Shown here: one piece after another, positions 1 to 10,798 of the stretch | Layout: every line of letters starts with the position of its first letter | Numbering within the stretch: position 1 is the stretch's first letter | From: Aaosphaeria pasadenensis | Taxonomy: Eukaryota; Ascomycota; Dothideomycetes; Pleosporales | DNA: 64,000 nt | Assembly: GCA_022813625.1 (NCBI GenBank) | Contig: JAKLMB010000034.1 | Span: 310,001-374,000, forward strand | Reading direction: 5' to 3' | Notes under the pieces: model-generated | Database searches by the model: none | Seen by the model: only the letters and a program-made list of their open reading frames with translations | Told to the model about the DNA's origin: nothing | Translations under genes and position numbers: made by a program

Positions 1-504
1 CTGATCGAATCATAGTAATGTGAAAAAGCATTGACGGATTGCATCGTTGCAGATACTCGCGCTGGCCAACGAATTCCACCAACATGGCCCGTATCGGCAA
101 CTTTGTGGGTGCGCGATTTGTCGTTGTTGTGAGGGATTTTCGATCCAACGAGCACAGCACAGCCTCGCTCGAAAATCGCTCGCGCTTGTATCAGGAAATA
201 ACACAGTTCACCATACCACTTTTATAATCTTATTTAGTTTTATATCATATAATGGAAAGTCTTCAAACTGACTAGAATTTTTTTAGAATGCTATAATACT
301 TCAGAACTTGAATTCTATGAGACTTTAGAACCGGAATGTTTGTAGAATTAAAATTACTAGGAAAAAAACTACGAAACGTATTCTTTAGCTCATCGAGAGT
401 TACTTTGCGCATGTATGCCGAACAAGAGAGTTATGTAGGCAAACGGGGTGTTAATGTGCGTATCCACCTCGTTATCCAAAGCTCCTCAGATTGGATCATC
501 AGTC
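1..504. other. Left-edge intergenic stretch, no gene seen
   Basis: Only short overlapping reading frames occur, with no recognisable domain and no plausible splice structure. The stretch between about 220 and 400 is AT-rich. It is the 3' flank of the epimerase gene that ends at 505. The cluster described below could continue to the left of the window, but nothing here shows it. Confidence 0.6.
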
Positions 505-1649
505 CTAAGTCTGCTCTGATTTTAATAGTCCTGCAACGCAAGCTTGACGTTCAGCGATTTCGTCGATAATTTCAAGTAGCCCTGGCTGGCTGGGCTTCCA
601 GCGCAGAAGACGTCTTGCTCGAACGGCTGTGCCGCGAGAATTTGATCCCCATCGGTACGGACCTCTAGCATCCAATGATTCTGTCTGACACCAGTCCAAT
701 GTGTCTATCTCAGATGTAGGTATGTATCCCTTCTCGAACGCTACTCTCGACACAGCTTCTTCGACGTTACCCCAGCAGAAACTTCCATTCTCCGCGAAAT
801 AATATCCTTCTTCATCCCAAGTGGCGTTTCCACCACCAGATGCAGCAGCCTCGACCAGAAGCACGTAGAGTTGAGTCAGATCCTGGATATGTACTTGGTG
901 CCATACGCTCCTGCCTTCACCGACACGTATTCCCTTTCCTCGCTCTAGCACAGTTGTTGCAAGGGTATAAACTTGGGTACTGCTTGTGTTCCCAGGACCA
1001 CGCCCTGTGCCGTAAATAGAGCAAGGGCACACAATGGCTGTCTTAAAAGTTTTCTCTGGGGTGTGATATGTCTGGGTGACAAGTGAATCTACATTTCGGT
1101 GAAAGGCGTCGCTGGGAAGATTGACTAGTTCCGGATCACCTTCCCAATCGTTGCAAACCCTCCCCCGTAAAATGCCACATGTTTGGGAGCGTTTATCTTC
1201 GAAGGCTAGAATGCCGGTCCCGGATGTATGAATGTACCAGCCTGGTCGTTCAGAGCTATGCATAGCGAGCCCCTTGAGCAGAGCCTGGGCTGATCCTTCG
1301 TGGTCGCAATTTGCAAAGTCTATGATTTGGCAGATTAGCTTGATGATTGGACACAGTTGCCAATGAAGACTTGCGTAATACTATGTCCGCATCTCTGGCT
1401 TCATTGCAGAGCAGTGTGCTAGAGTCGAGATCGCCCCGCACGATTCTGACTCGAGGAAATATTCTTGCAATATTTTCCGCGCCCACGTCATGCCGCACGA
1501 GTACCGATATGTGCCATGTCGGATGGGCGTCATAAATGGCGTAAAGAAAGTCACCCCCAATGTATCCCGTAGCTCCGGTACTGGATATTGCTAAGTCAGA
1601 GATTGTGTTTTCAATGATATACGTACATTAAAAGCTTTGGTGTAGTCAT
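505..1649 (-). CDS. NAD(P)-dependent epimerase/dehydratase (extended SDR)
   Basis: Three exons on the minus strand (1649-1627, 1580-1375, 1319-505) give 347 residues. The Rossmann glycine motif TGATGYIGG lies at residues 9-17 and is split by the first intron (1626-1581, GTACGT donor). The second intron (1374-1320) has a GC donor, GCAAGT, and joins DADIVL to HFANCDHEG in frame; no GT donor nearby restores the frame. Later family-typical blocks are YIHTSGTGIL, AIVCPCSIYGTGRGPGN and VWHQVHIQDL. This layout is usual for nucleoside-sugar-type epimerases of about 340 residues found in fungal accessory clusters. The substrate is unknown. It is divergent from the PRISE-like gene at 2963, and the shared promoter holds a heptamer array at 1983-2003. 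Family is sure; its role in the cluster is inferred. Confidence 0.85.
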
Positions 1650-2962
1650 TGAGCTAGGATGTGATTGAAGTGAGTGGATTGGGTCTACTCTTCCAAGCGG
1701 CATCGCCTTCTATCTATCCTCGCCGCTTCCCAGACAACGTGGCGGTGGAATCTTCATGCTATGTACATCTTTGGCTCTCTCGTTTGTCGAAGTAGATTGC
1801 ACATGCCTGGGTGCATGTCCGATAAAGGCCATGTCGTTGCTTGTCTGTCATTGACGTGATTTATTATCGTGGCCAACAACAGTGGGGCTAGATATTTTCA
1901 ATGCATTAAGACTGAAAGCTAGGAGCAAAATGGCCGTTGAATTTAAAAAATGGCAGTTGTGTATGGCTTGAGAGCCTCATAGTTACACCTTACGCCCTAC
2001 GCCTTTGATCTATCTACTCTCAGCTGCTATCGCCAATTGGAATTCAGGCTCTTGGTATCAGGTGTTAAGGAACGTGCTGAGAAATTCACAACGCCATGTG
2101 GGTTCCTTCACATGATGCAGGTCTTTTCCAAAACAATTCCGTCCTGAATGGTCATTTTTCCTCATTAAGATGTCTAAAAACTTTGTCAACCATCGAAAAA
2201 TCTTTCGTCGTCCTTTCAAATAGAATCCTTGAAATCAAGGCCGTTCAAGGCGTTTTGCAAACACTGAACTTCATGTACATAGAATTCGACATGACCATCA
2301 AAATCAAGAATACTGTCTCCACCTAGCGTCGTCCATACTGATGTACTCTGAGATCGAATCTGACTAATAATGCATCTTTGCTAACAAAAGAATAAAAGCA
2401 TGGAGGTTGAACCTGAATGTAGCGAATGACATCATATCTTGCTAGCCCCTCGTTTACTATTGGCACGTGTTTCTACATCGGCATCTATGGAATCCATCCG
2501 CTATGAGCTCAGGTTTTCCGTTTCATAAAGATCGAAGACTTGTTAAGAGGACGAATTGTAGAAAAGGCTATCATGGTTGCGTGAGCCTTCTGAGTACCTG
2601 GTGAGAGTAATGGATATTTCAAGACATCCTGAAATCAAAAGTCCAACAAATGGCCGCTTCAGCTGCCTCTCTGTTATGGGTGATCTCTGATCAGAGTAGC
2701 AATCCATCTGACCTCTACCAGCTCTATCGAATGCCGGCATGCCGATCAACGAGATGAATGCCGGCACTAGGTTTTATTTCATTACGAATTTCAATGTTTC
2801 TGCTTTTAGAGCTCGAAGCTCTTTCTACATTTGTAAGCTGTATTTCTTTGTCCACATGAACCAATCGTAAGCTCCATTACTTCATCTACATAAGTTAGCA
2901 TTGCCAGCAAACCAGACATAACCACTTGCAAATTATCCTCACCCTAACCATTCTCTTTCAAA
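1650..2962. other. Divergent promoter region between the two SDR genes
   Basis: This 1.3 kb gap separates the starts of the epimerase (minus) and the PRISE-like SDR (plus). Small reading frames here show no family features. The only structure I can point to is the heptamer array at 1983-2003, listed separately. Confidence 0.6.
1983..2003 (-). promoter_or_regulatory. Heptamer array 1 (GGCGTAA type), candidate operator
   Basis: Read on the minus strand, three contiguous heptamers follow each other: GGCGTAG, GGCGTAA, GGTGTAA. The array is about 335 bp upstream of the epimerase start and about 960 bp upstream of the PRISE-like SDR start. The same unit recurs in every promoter-bearing gap up to 13.8 kb. 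Function as a regulator binding site is inferred from that distribution. Confidence 0.5.
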
Positions 2963-4267
2963 ATGGCAACTGCTGTTGTGACTGGTGCAACTGGTATGCC
3001 AACAGGGCCTGTGGAAAAGTTCTTATACTGATGCGTGAACTAGGAATCTTAGGAAAGGAAATAGTTAGAGAGTTGAGTGAAGACTCGAATCGATGGAAGA
3101 AAGTATATGCTCTGTCAAGGTCAAAGGCGGACCAATATCCCGAGCATGTCGAACACGCCCAGCTCGACTTAACTAGCTCAGCGAGGGATATGGCGAAAGA
3201 GCTTCAGCGCATAGATCCAGAGTATATCTTCTTCTCCGCTTATCTCGCAAATGAGGATCCTGATGAGGCGACTCGCATCAACGGTCTGTATATGCATGAT
3301 ACTGGTTCCCGCAGTTGACTAATAGATCACAGGAGAGATGCTTGAAAATTTCCTCGAGTCTTTTGTGATCAATCGTAAAGAACGTAGGTTGAAGCGTATT
3401 GTTCTTGTCTGCGGCCTGAAACATTATGGAGTGCACCTCGGAAATCCAAAGCAACCCATGGAAGAGGATGATCTATGGATTCCCGAGCCTCCTGCGCCGA
3501 GCAATTTCTACTACCGTCAACAGCGCTCTTTACAGAAGTTCTGCGCCCAACATGAAATCCAGTGGAATGTTACATATTCGAATGAGGTGTTGGGATATGC
3601 GAAGGGCAACTTCATGAACCTGGCCACGACTATCGCGCTATACGCTGCTGTACATGCAGAGATAGGCGAGATATTGCCATTTCCTGGCCCAGAGGTTGGC
3701 TACACTTCGTTCGACTGCTTCACATCTTCGAGGTTGCATGCGCAATTCTGTAACTGGGTGGTTCATGAACCTCGTGCCAGTAACCAAGCGTTCAACACTG
3801 TCAACGGAGACATTGAATCTTGGCAAAACCTTTGGCCCAAATTTGCTGATTACTTTGGGTTGCATGTTCCTGCAGATCAATTCTCCGGTCCTGCCCCCGA
3901 TCAGTCTGACAAACCAATGGGCGATCAGGCTCCCATCACCTTTGTTGCAGCGAAAATGGGACTCAATGCCAAGGAAATCAAACCCAACAAACTCAGGCAG
4001 CGAATTGACCTAAAGCGCTGGAGCCAGAGACCCGAAGTACAACACACTTGGAAGAATCTTGCCAGTCGTCATGGTCTGGATGAAGACGCATTGGACAGAG
4101 CTACCTGGGACTTTGCTGCGTTTGTTCTTGGAAGAGATTTTGGACTTGTCGCAAACATGAACAAGGCCAGGGCACTAGGATGGACAGGTTACAAAGACTC
4201 GTGGGAGAATTTTCAGGAAGTGTTCGCTGAGTTAGCAGAAGGAAAAGTCATTCCTCCTAGGACTTGA
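2963..4267 (+). CDS. PRISE-like SDR (progesterone 5-beta-reductase/iridoid synthase type)
   Basis: Three exons (2963-2993, 3044-3283, 3333-4267) give 401 residues. Introns 2994-3043 and 3284-3332 have GT...AG borders and restore the frame across the glycine motif VTGATGILG (residues 6-14) and across RINGEMLENF. The family signature is clear: GLKHYGVHLG, then PAPSNFYYRQQ, where the Tyr-Tyr and Lys residues form the active site in PRISE enzymes, followed by the fungal C-terminal block WDFAAFVLGRDF. PRISE enzymes reduce activated C=C bonds with NADPH. The length matches fungal members (about 390-400). The substrate cannot be read from sequence. It is divergent from the epimerase and upstream of the C2H2 regulator on the same strand. 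Confidence 0.88.
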
Positions 4268-5164
4268 ATAGTAGGCCTTAGGTTGTTGTTGCATTGCATT
4301 CAATGGCGCGACTGGATAACAGTTTGATGCAGATGTGAACTGTGCTTCATTTTGATCTGCACAGTTGTTACCACGTCGAACGGTCGTCTATTTTTCAATT
4401 GCAATCTTGCAGCCTGATGGCATCGATCTCTCTGACTTTTGATCCCGGAACCAAATTTTAGTCGACGAGGGTCCACCGGATTCGTCTAGATTAGGAATAT
4501 GGGCTAAAGTTCTTAAGGCGTACGGTGTAGGCGTAAGGCGTAAGGCGTAAGGTGTAGACCGCTAATGCTGACTTAGCGGTGGAACGGAACTTTGAACGAT
4601 TGAAGTATATTACAATGCGGATCGCTTGCTCTATGATGTGCACAATGCTGCACAAGAAGCAATCGAATAAGCAGACATGAGAAGTAGCAAAAATTGAAAG
4701 CAAAGAAACCCTGCAAGAGTACTCGCAGTGTCTTTGAGGACTATGGGCTTTGGTAGAGTGCATATGATTGATACGTCGGGTTAAGCACCTCCTAGCGTTC
4801 GTGGCGAATACAAGGAATCATGCGCGCATTGGGAGCTTCTTATTTGCTGAAAAGCAGCTGATTAAGGTGAAAGGAACAAATATTAACTCGACGAGTACTA
4901 GCAATTAGTCAACTCGACGTGTTAATCCTCTGTAACAACGATACCGCCAAGCGGTCTGGATCGGTGTGGACGACTGTAAGTTCAGAGCGCGACCGATGCG
5001 CCCGGATCTGCCGGTCAGGGTCACACGTGAGTCGTTGATTAGTTAGACCAGACATTTCTAGCCCTCGTCAAATCTCACCTGTGTTGATGGTCGCGATTTT
5101 CTGTCGTGGGAACCGCAGTCCCAGTAACCAAAAGATTCGATCTTTCATCCGTCAAAGATAACCG
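4268..5164. other. Promoter region of the C2H2 regulator gene
   Basis: The gap of about 900 bp contains the longest uninterrupted heptamer array of the window (4517-4557) and no credible coding sequence. A reading frame at 4491-4763 on the minus strand is largely a translation of the array and its flank. Confidence 0.6.
4517..4557 (+). promoter_or_regulatory. Heptamer array 2, candidate operator of the C2H2 gene
   Basis: Six consecutive units are readable: GGCGTAC, GGTGTA (6 bp), GGCGTAA three times, then GGTGTAG. It lies about 610 bp upstream of the C2H2 regulator start and just downstream of the PRISE-like gene. If the regulator binds this motif, the site would allow autoregulation; that is inference. 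Confidence 0.5.
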
Positions 5165-6790
5165 ATGGCGGGCAGTGAGCAAAGTTCTGGATGGCAATCA
5201 TACCATGAAACTGGTCTGCATACAGATTTCAATACGGTGTTCTCGCCAGCGTGCTTGGATTTTAAACCACGTTTCTATGCGCAAGATATAGCTACATCGT
5301 TCGAAGGTACTTCTTTCAATCTTCGTCCTTTGGCAGAACGAGAAACTGGTCCATATCAACAAGGCCGATCCCCTGAACATATGGTACTCCCAGATGTGGC
5401 ACGACAGAATCTAGGGCAATACGAGAAGGCACAATCGCTGCCTCGCCGGAGAAGCAGATATAGGTTGAGACAGTCGCTGAACCGAGCAGAGTCTACAGCA
5501 GCTACATCTGGCGAACAACTATACGACTTGAATTCGCTTCCCTTAGAACGATGGCGAAACTCGCCGCCGCAAGACGAGGCAGTTTCGCTCTCCGCCATCT
5601 ATGGCGCTTTACAGAGTTATCCACGCCATGTCCCACAGCCAGGTGGCCGGTCTTATGACAACAACATTGGAATTCTACAAGACTACGCTGGACCTTCCTC
5701 CACTGCAAGTCGCGACAGTGGAGCTAGCAGCTCGTCTGCGCTGTCGGGTACGTCAGATCGTTCGGATGCTTCTAGCAAAGGTTACCGTGTCCCGGCAAAA
5801 AAATCACGCCGTCGGCCCAGAGTTACAGCAAAGAGAAGGAATGGTGGCAGTAATATGGCAGATCGCATCTTCAAGTGCACCTTTTGCTGCGATACTTTTC
5901 GACACAAGTACGATTGGGTACGACACGAGAAGTTACTACATCTAAGTCTAGAATCGTGGTCATGCACGCCGAATGGTGCTCTAGTGACGCGCCCTCAGAC
6001 TGGAAGAGTGCACTGTGCTTACTGTGACCTGCTCAGTCCGAAACCCGACCATGTTGATTCACACAATCATCATGCCTGCCACAATAATCCAGACATTCGA
6101 CGCGTGTTTCGACGCAAAGATCATCTCATACAACACTTGCGCCACGTTCATGGAGTAGAGACAGTACCATTACTGGAGGATTGGAAGCTTGAAACTATGA
6201 CGGTTGTATCACGCTGCGGATTCTGCAACGCCGAGCTAATGACCTGGGAACAGCGGGCAGATCATCTCACTGAACATTTCCGTGCTGGGAAAACAATGCT
6301 TGACTGGCAAGGAGAGCATGGTTTTGATGCTGCTGTTGCTTCTCAAGTAACCAACGCTCTGCCCCCGTTTCTCATCGGCGCCGAATCGTTAGCACCTGTG
6401 CCGTTTTCGGCGACAAACCCTGCATCTATCGACCATTTCAGGCAGATATCGTCTCAAATGAGTGAGTTCATTCAAGAGACATCAACGCAAGCGGGCGAAT
6501 TCCAAGAGGCAGACCTTATCACAGATACCAACTTGCCCGCTGTGCCAAGAACGGATATCCAAGACACAACTTCAAGATTGCCACAGGGCACCGTCGCATT
6601 TATCGATATATTGACGCGACATCTTGGTCGGTTTGCAAGAGAGCAGATGGCCGCGGGACAAGTGCCCACAGACGAGATGTTCCAACGAGAATCTAGGCGG
6701 TTGATATATGGCGATGCGGATGATACTTGGAATATAACGGTGGCGGACAACGCCGATTGGCTGCGATCCTTCCGGCAACAGAACGCATAG
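5165..6790 (+). CDS. C2H2 zinc finger transcription factor, candidate cluster regulator
   Basis: An intronless frame of 541 residues. Residues 1-200 are polar and low in order, ending in a Ser-rich run. A basic segment at 206-226 (KKSRRRPR, then KRR) is a likely nuclear signal. A classical finger follows at 238-259 (C-x2-C-x12-H-x4-H). Next come an irregular Cys/His block at 284-305, a finger-like helix FRRKDHLIQHLRHVHG at 315-330, and a further C351/C354-H367/H371 set. The last 80 residues (HLGRFAREQM to DNADWLRSF) match a C-terminal block seen in fungal C2H2 regulators. The start at 5165 is the first in-frame ATG. It sits in the middle of the cluster-like block and converges on the ketopantoate-reductase-like gene. 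Local regulation is inferred from position. Confidence 0.82.
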   Translation: MAGSEQSSGWQSYHETGLHTDFNTVFSPACLDFKPRFYAQDIATSFEGTSFNLRPLAERETGPYQQGRSPEHMVLPDVARQNLGQYEKAQSLPRRRSRYRLRQSLNRAESTAATSGEQLYDLNSLPLERWRNSPPQDEAVSLSAIYGALQSYPRHVPQPGGRSYDNNIGILQDYAGPSSTASRDSGASSSSALSGTSDRSDASSKGYRVPAKKSRRRPRVTAKRRNGGSNMADRIFKCTFCCDTFRHKYDWVRHEKLLHLSLESWSCTPNGALVTRPQTGRVHCAYCDLLSPKPDHVDSHNHHACHNNPDIRRVFRRKDHLIQHLRHVHGVETVPLLEDWKLETMTVVSRCGFCNAELMTWEQRADHLTEHFRAGKTMLDWQGEHGFDAAVASQVTNALPPFLIGAESLAPVPFSATNPASIDHFRQISSQMSEFIQETSTQAGEFQEADLITDTNLPAVPRTDIQDTTSRLPQGTVAFIDILTRHLGRFAREQMAAGQVPTDEMFQRESRRLIYGDADDTWNITVADNADWLRSFRQQNA

Positions 6791-7215
6791 CTCATCAAGT
6801 CTATCTCTAAGGAGAATCGGAGGAGTCCAGGGCCACGTAGTTCATGGTGAGGTCATACGACCTGTTCTCAATCACCAGCATACTAGCGGAGTTGCTAGTC
6901 GTGGATATTTGAGCTCTGGAGCAGACTATTCCTCAAAATATCACAAATTAGGGACCAAAGAAGTAGCCAGCTTTTCCCGGTAAAATATACATTTGGTGAC
7001 AATAAGTACTGCATGGTCAGTCTCATTCACACCAGGGTTAGGCCGCGAACAGTTTCGAACATAACGATGAGGCGAAAGACAATGCCATAGATATCATGTT
7101 CCCAGTGTCGGTATACTTGATCGTGTCGTGTCAATGAAAAGCATAGTCTTTGACAAGAGCCGAAACGGAGCATGCCCAGTACGGTTTCTGGAGATATCTA
7201 CCCTGTAGACAAAGA
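6791..7215. other. Convergent 3'-3' gap, no gene
   Basis: This separates the stop codons of the C2H2 gene (plus) and the ketopantoate-reductase-like gene (minus). I see no coding sequence and no copy of the heptamer array, which matters for the operator argument. Confidence 0.6.
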
Positions 7216-8463
7216 CTAGCTATATTGTGGCTCTTGAGCTTCAATTGCAGCAATCAGTTCGTCGTTGATCGGCGTCAGAACGCCTATCTCTCGTCCTTTT
7301 CTTGACCAAAATCCGTTGATGTACCGAATCTCTGTTTTTCTCTTCGCTCTTAGGTCCCACACCATTGAACACGTTGTGTTCCTAGTACGATCGATGATAG
7401 ACATGACCGTCATTTCAAGGGCAGCCGCGGAGAACCGCTCAGCAATTCCAGACACGCCTTTAAGCTCAGGCAATGCTAGAATGACTGATGATATCTCTGA
7501 CATTAAAGCTTTACACGTCTCCGGGATAGTAAAGAGATATGCATTCGAAGAGTCTGCAAGCGCGCAGAGCGGGTTACAGAAGGCGTTCGTTGTAATCTTC
7601 TCTAGCTGGACTGCAAGAATATCTGGCCATAAGTAGGTCCTACAATTGAATCGAGGTACTGTAGGCAATGCCTGGAGTAGATATGAAGTCTGAAGAAGCA
7701 GATCTGAATTTGAACTGCCTGACACGGGCGCCATGCTTCCGGGCGCCATGCTACGGGGCACCAGACCAATCGCCGTTGCTGCGAAGCCGGTATGAGTAAT
7801 ATCGAATGGGGCATTCGTGGTGACGCCGTGCGAGATAACCCCGGAAATGTAATTTGGCCTGGAGCCGGGGTCTGGAAAAAGATACCAATTCACATCCTCA
7901 ATCATACCGCCACCATTTTGCAGAAACATAATAGTGGAGTATGGTGCGAGCCGTGGCAAGAGTGGACGGAGGGCTGTAACTGTATGAGTAGCTTTGACGC
8001 ATACAATGAGGTGTTTTATTTTGTCTGTTGCGGGTGCGCATTGACTGGCCGCTGACTGGGCGAAGTCTGTTGTTGGGTACCATGCACCTTCGTCTAACAC
8101 CTCCAAAGCGTAATTTCCATGTGAGATCGTGCTACCCTCATGAGTCTTTAGTGTTATCCTCCTATCGTTCTGGATGTATTCATTCAGGAGAGATTTGCGG
8201 TAAAACATTAATGTTATAGACGGTTTGCCGGGCACCTCAGCGAGGCAGTGTGCGGCGAAGGTGCCGATACTCCCCAAACCAAGCACGTGTACACGAGGTG
8301 AGCCATGTGCAATAGCCATCGTCGGATGGGACGGAGTGTATCTTTGAGGTGGGACAATGGCCGAGGGTTGGTTGACTGGAGTGTAAACCTTGCAGAGCTT
8401 TCGAATGGTGAGGCCTTTATGAGGTGGACAGCCTCGTTGCGTATTGTCTGCGGCACATACCAA
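7216..8463 (-). CDS. Ketopantoate reductase family (ApbA/PanE) oxidoreductase
   Basis: A single exon of 415 residues. The NADPH-binding motif VHVLGLGSIG is at residues 58-67. The next landmark is LIVCVKATHTV, holding the Lys used by this family, then the helix signature EKITTNAFCNPLCAL (K-x3-N-x3-NP). The C-terminal block SMVWDLRAKRKTEIRYINGF is typical of fungal members. The family reduces 2-keto acids: 2-dehydropantoate in CoA synthesis, or 2-ketoisovalerate to D-2-hydroxyisovalerate in depsipeptide pathways. The N-terminal 48 residues precede the Rossmann fold and look non-conserved; the Met at 8319 would give 367 residues and is a reasonable alternative start. Next to a branched-chain aminotransferase gene, 2-hydroxy-acid formation is the more attractive role, but that is inference. 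Confidence 0.85.
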   Translation of the reverse strand: MVCAADNTQRGCPPHKGLTIRKLCKVYTPVNQPSAIVPPQRYTPSHPTMAIAHGSPRVHVLGLGSIGTFAAHCLAEVPGKPSITLMFYRKSLLNEYIQNDRRITLKTHEGSTISHGNYALEVLDEGAWYPTTDFAQSAASQCAPATDKIKHLIVCVKATHTVTALRPLLPRLAPYSTIMFLQNGGGMIEDVNWYLFPDPGSRPNYISGVISHGVTTNAPFDITHTGFAATAIGLVPRSMAPGSMAPVSGSSNSDLLLQTSYLLQALPTVPRFNCRTYLWPDILAVQLEKITTNAFCNPLCALADSSNAYLFTIPETCKALMSEISSVILALPELKGVSGIAERFSAAALEMTVMSIIDRTRNTTCSMVWDLRAKRKTEIRYINGFWSRKGREIGVLTPINDELIAAIEAQEPQYS

Positions 8464-8799
8464 GTCATAATTTATAGCCCCATGAATGTATTATAACAAC
8501 GGAAGTTAGCAACTCATTGATAAATTGATTAGTGACCCATGTACAGAACACTTTTCCTCTCCGTTAGGGCGTAAGGCGCAGTTGCACCTACTTGAGCTAG
8601 GGATTCGCGCCACCGCCTCCTGTAGTATTGGGGCCCATTTTCTGTCGGCAGCAGCTGGTAAGGGTTTACGGGATTGTGACTTGCTTCTAAGCTACGTGGA
8701 CCTTTAGGGATAACATGAGCTAGCTGAATTTCTCAACGTGATATACAGAGTGATCTGAGACTATGTATCGTATCATCTGTACAACAAACACGACACTAA
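8464..8799. other. Promoter of the ketopantoate-reductase-like gene / 3' end of MFS gene
   Basis: A 336-bp gap between two minus-strand genes. It carries a two-unit heptamer array at 8568-8581 and nothing else I can identify. Confidence 0.55.
8568..8581 (+). promoter_or_regulatory. Heptamer array 3 (two units)
   Basis: The units are GGCGTAA and GGCGCAG. The array lies about 105 bp upstream of the first possible start of the ketopantoate-reductase-like gene (8463), or about 250 bp upstream of the alternative start at 8319. Confidence 0.42.
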
Positions 8800-10348
8800 T
8801 TACCCAACGTATATACTGGATGCATGAAGCTTGCCTCTATAAAACAGAAAGAGAAAGGGAATAACCGCCATAACTCCTGATATGCAAGCTAAAGTGATGC
8901 TAGCAAATTTGACGCCAAGATTGTGATACATTACTGGCGCAGCGAAAGGCAGGCAGACAGCAAAAATGGAGCGTGTAGTGCTGGCAGCGGCCTGCGCGGA
9001 CGCCGCATAGTGCTTGTATATATCCGATAGATAGATAAGCATTGCAAGGAAGATCGAGGAATACCCTGTGCCGAAAAAGATCCCACAAAACACCATAGGG
9101 ACCGCCGGAGGGACGTTGATATTGGTTGTAAATGCCATGAAGAGAAGTGCAATTGGAATGCTGACATCATCAGCACTTTGCTTTGATTCATAACAATATA
9201 CAACGGTTCAGGTATCCTTACCAAAGGGCTCCAAAACATGCAAGTGGTAGGCGACGGAATTCTTGTACTTGCGTCCAGGAACGTTGGCTCCTTTCCGCTT
9301 TTACACAAATTTCGCCAAACACATAGAAAGCTGCAAATGCTATGAGTACACCTGCCATGACTGGAAATTGTAAGCAAATCCACTTTGGCTTTGAACAGAG
9401 AGATGACTTCACTTACTAGGGATGTATGCGAGACCTACTTTGTCTTGCGAGAGTCCATATATACCTCCGAATACGATAGGATAAACCTGAAAAAACAGAT
9501 ACATCATTGCATAGATAAGTGATAGGTAGAGCGAGGAAAGCAGAAGGATCGGCTCTGTAACTATCATAAGTGCAGGCCTCTTCAGGGTCGTGGCAACATG
9601 TACCAGATTTTCGCACGATATGGTATGCAACAGCCAATTCCCTTTGCACCTTTCTTGCATCCTTTCTTCTAGAACGGGGACATATGTTTCTGGGAGTAAC
9701 CATACGATAGGTAATCCAACACCGGCGATCATCAAGCCGATCCAGAATGTCCATCTCCACCCAAGGTTCACTGATAGCAAACCTGAGACAAGCGGCCCTA
9801 TCAGTGGTCCCAGGGCCGAGACCACCATGAAGGCAGCCATTGCTCGTCCCCTCTCCTTGTGCCCGGCAAAGATATCGGCGTACAAGCCGGCAATCACGGC
9901 GTTTGGTACGGCAGCACTCATACCAGCGAGGAGGCGGAAGACAAGGAGGGCATTGTATGACCAAGAAATAGCGCAGCAAAGAGTGAAGATGGTGTACAAA
10001 GTGTAATTTCCAATCAACACAGGGCGACGACCAATCGCTTCGCTCAGTGGACCAAAGAAAAGAGGTGAGATTGCAAAGCCTACCATGTAAAGAGAGTTCA
10101 GTAACACAATCGAGATGGAATCTTTTGCGATGCCAAAATATAGTGACAGAGAGACTGTGGCACCCGACGGAAGGGATGATCCCAGAGTGCTATTAAAAGC
10201 ACACAACAATCCGGCCACAAAAATCAGTCGTTTTCGCGTCTAAAAATATTAGTCGATCCAAATTGTAGTCGGATGTGAGCGTGGAATGTCTTACTGGGGA
10301 GAAGTTGAATGGGTGGTTGGCATCGTCTGCTTGCATGATCGGTGGCAT
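8800..10348 (-). CDS. MFS transporter, DHA1-type 12-TM drug/metabolite exporter
   Basis: Four exons (10348-10295, 10239-9417, 9360-9222, 9160-8800) give 458 residues. Introns of 55, 56 and 61 bp have standard borders and restore the frame at each junction: NFSP to TRKRLIF, LAYIP to IMAGVL, GALC to IPIALLF. The N-terminal tail of about 25 residues is followed by 12 predicted hydrophobic segments. Motif A of the family is visible as FGPLSEAIGRRPVLIG, and the ERGRAMAAF and WTFWIGL blocks are typical of fungal DHA1 proteins. The likely role is proton-coupled export at the plasma membrane, here probably of the cluster product. It is divergent from the aminotransferase gene, with a heptamer array between them. 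Confidence 0.88.
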
Positions 10349-10798
10349 TATACCATCAAGGGTTGTTGGAGGCGCTCAGAATATGTACATCTGCGATTAC
10401 TACTTTGTGTTCGTTTAAGCAGTAGCGCCCATCTGCATGAGGAGACAGCTATTTGGTTTACCGCATGTGCCTCCAGCCAAATCTGGAATCGCTACCTGTA
10501 AGGTAACATTCGATCGTTAACAGATGGCCTCTGTAACTCAGAGTGGGTCCCAGTAAACAAGATGACTTATTAATCGAGGTCGATGGTTGCTGATGGTGCC
10601 GCACCTTACGCCTTGCGCCTGCGCATCACGCCTTACGCCTAACATGCTCCACACATATGAGTCGTGTACATCGGCCTTCAAATCTTTTTTAGGGAGATTG
10701 ATATTGTGGACTTACTTGCAATTACATGAAAATTTCCACGGTTTCAACTTGATCGTCTTCATCATTCATACCGCAATGACGGTGGTGACAAACGTGAG
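10349..10798. other. Divergent promoter between MFS and aminotransferase genes
   Basis: About 450 bp between the MFS start and the first homology-supported aminotransferase codon. It holds a five-unit heptamer array at 10601-10639, about 255 bp from the MFS start. The ATG at 10776 discussed under the aminotransferase lies here. Confidence 0.5.
10601..10639 (-). promoter_or_regulatory. Heptamer array 4, shared by MFS and aminotransferase genes
   Basis: Read on the minus strand: GGCGTAA, GGCGTGA, a 6-bp TGCGCA spacer-like unit, GGCGCAA, GGCGTAA, then a truncated GGTGC. A bidirectional promoter carrying one array fits co-regulation of the two flanking genes. Confidence 0.5.

Noticed and set aside
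8561..8581. GTTAGGGCGTAAGG, possible telomere-derived sequence
   Set aside because: Only one TTAGGG occurs; the repeated unit is the GGCGTAA heptamer shared with four other promoters.
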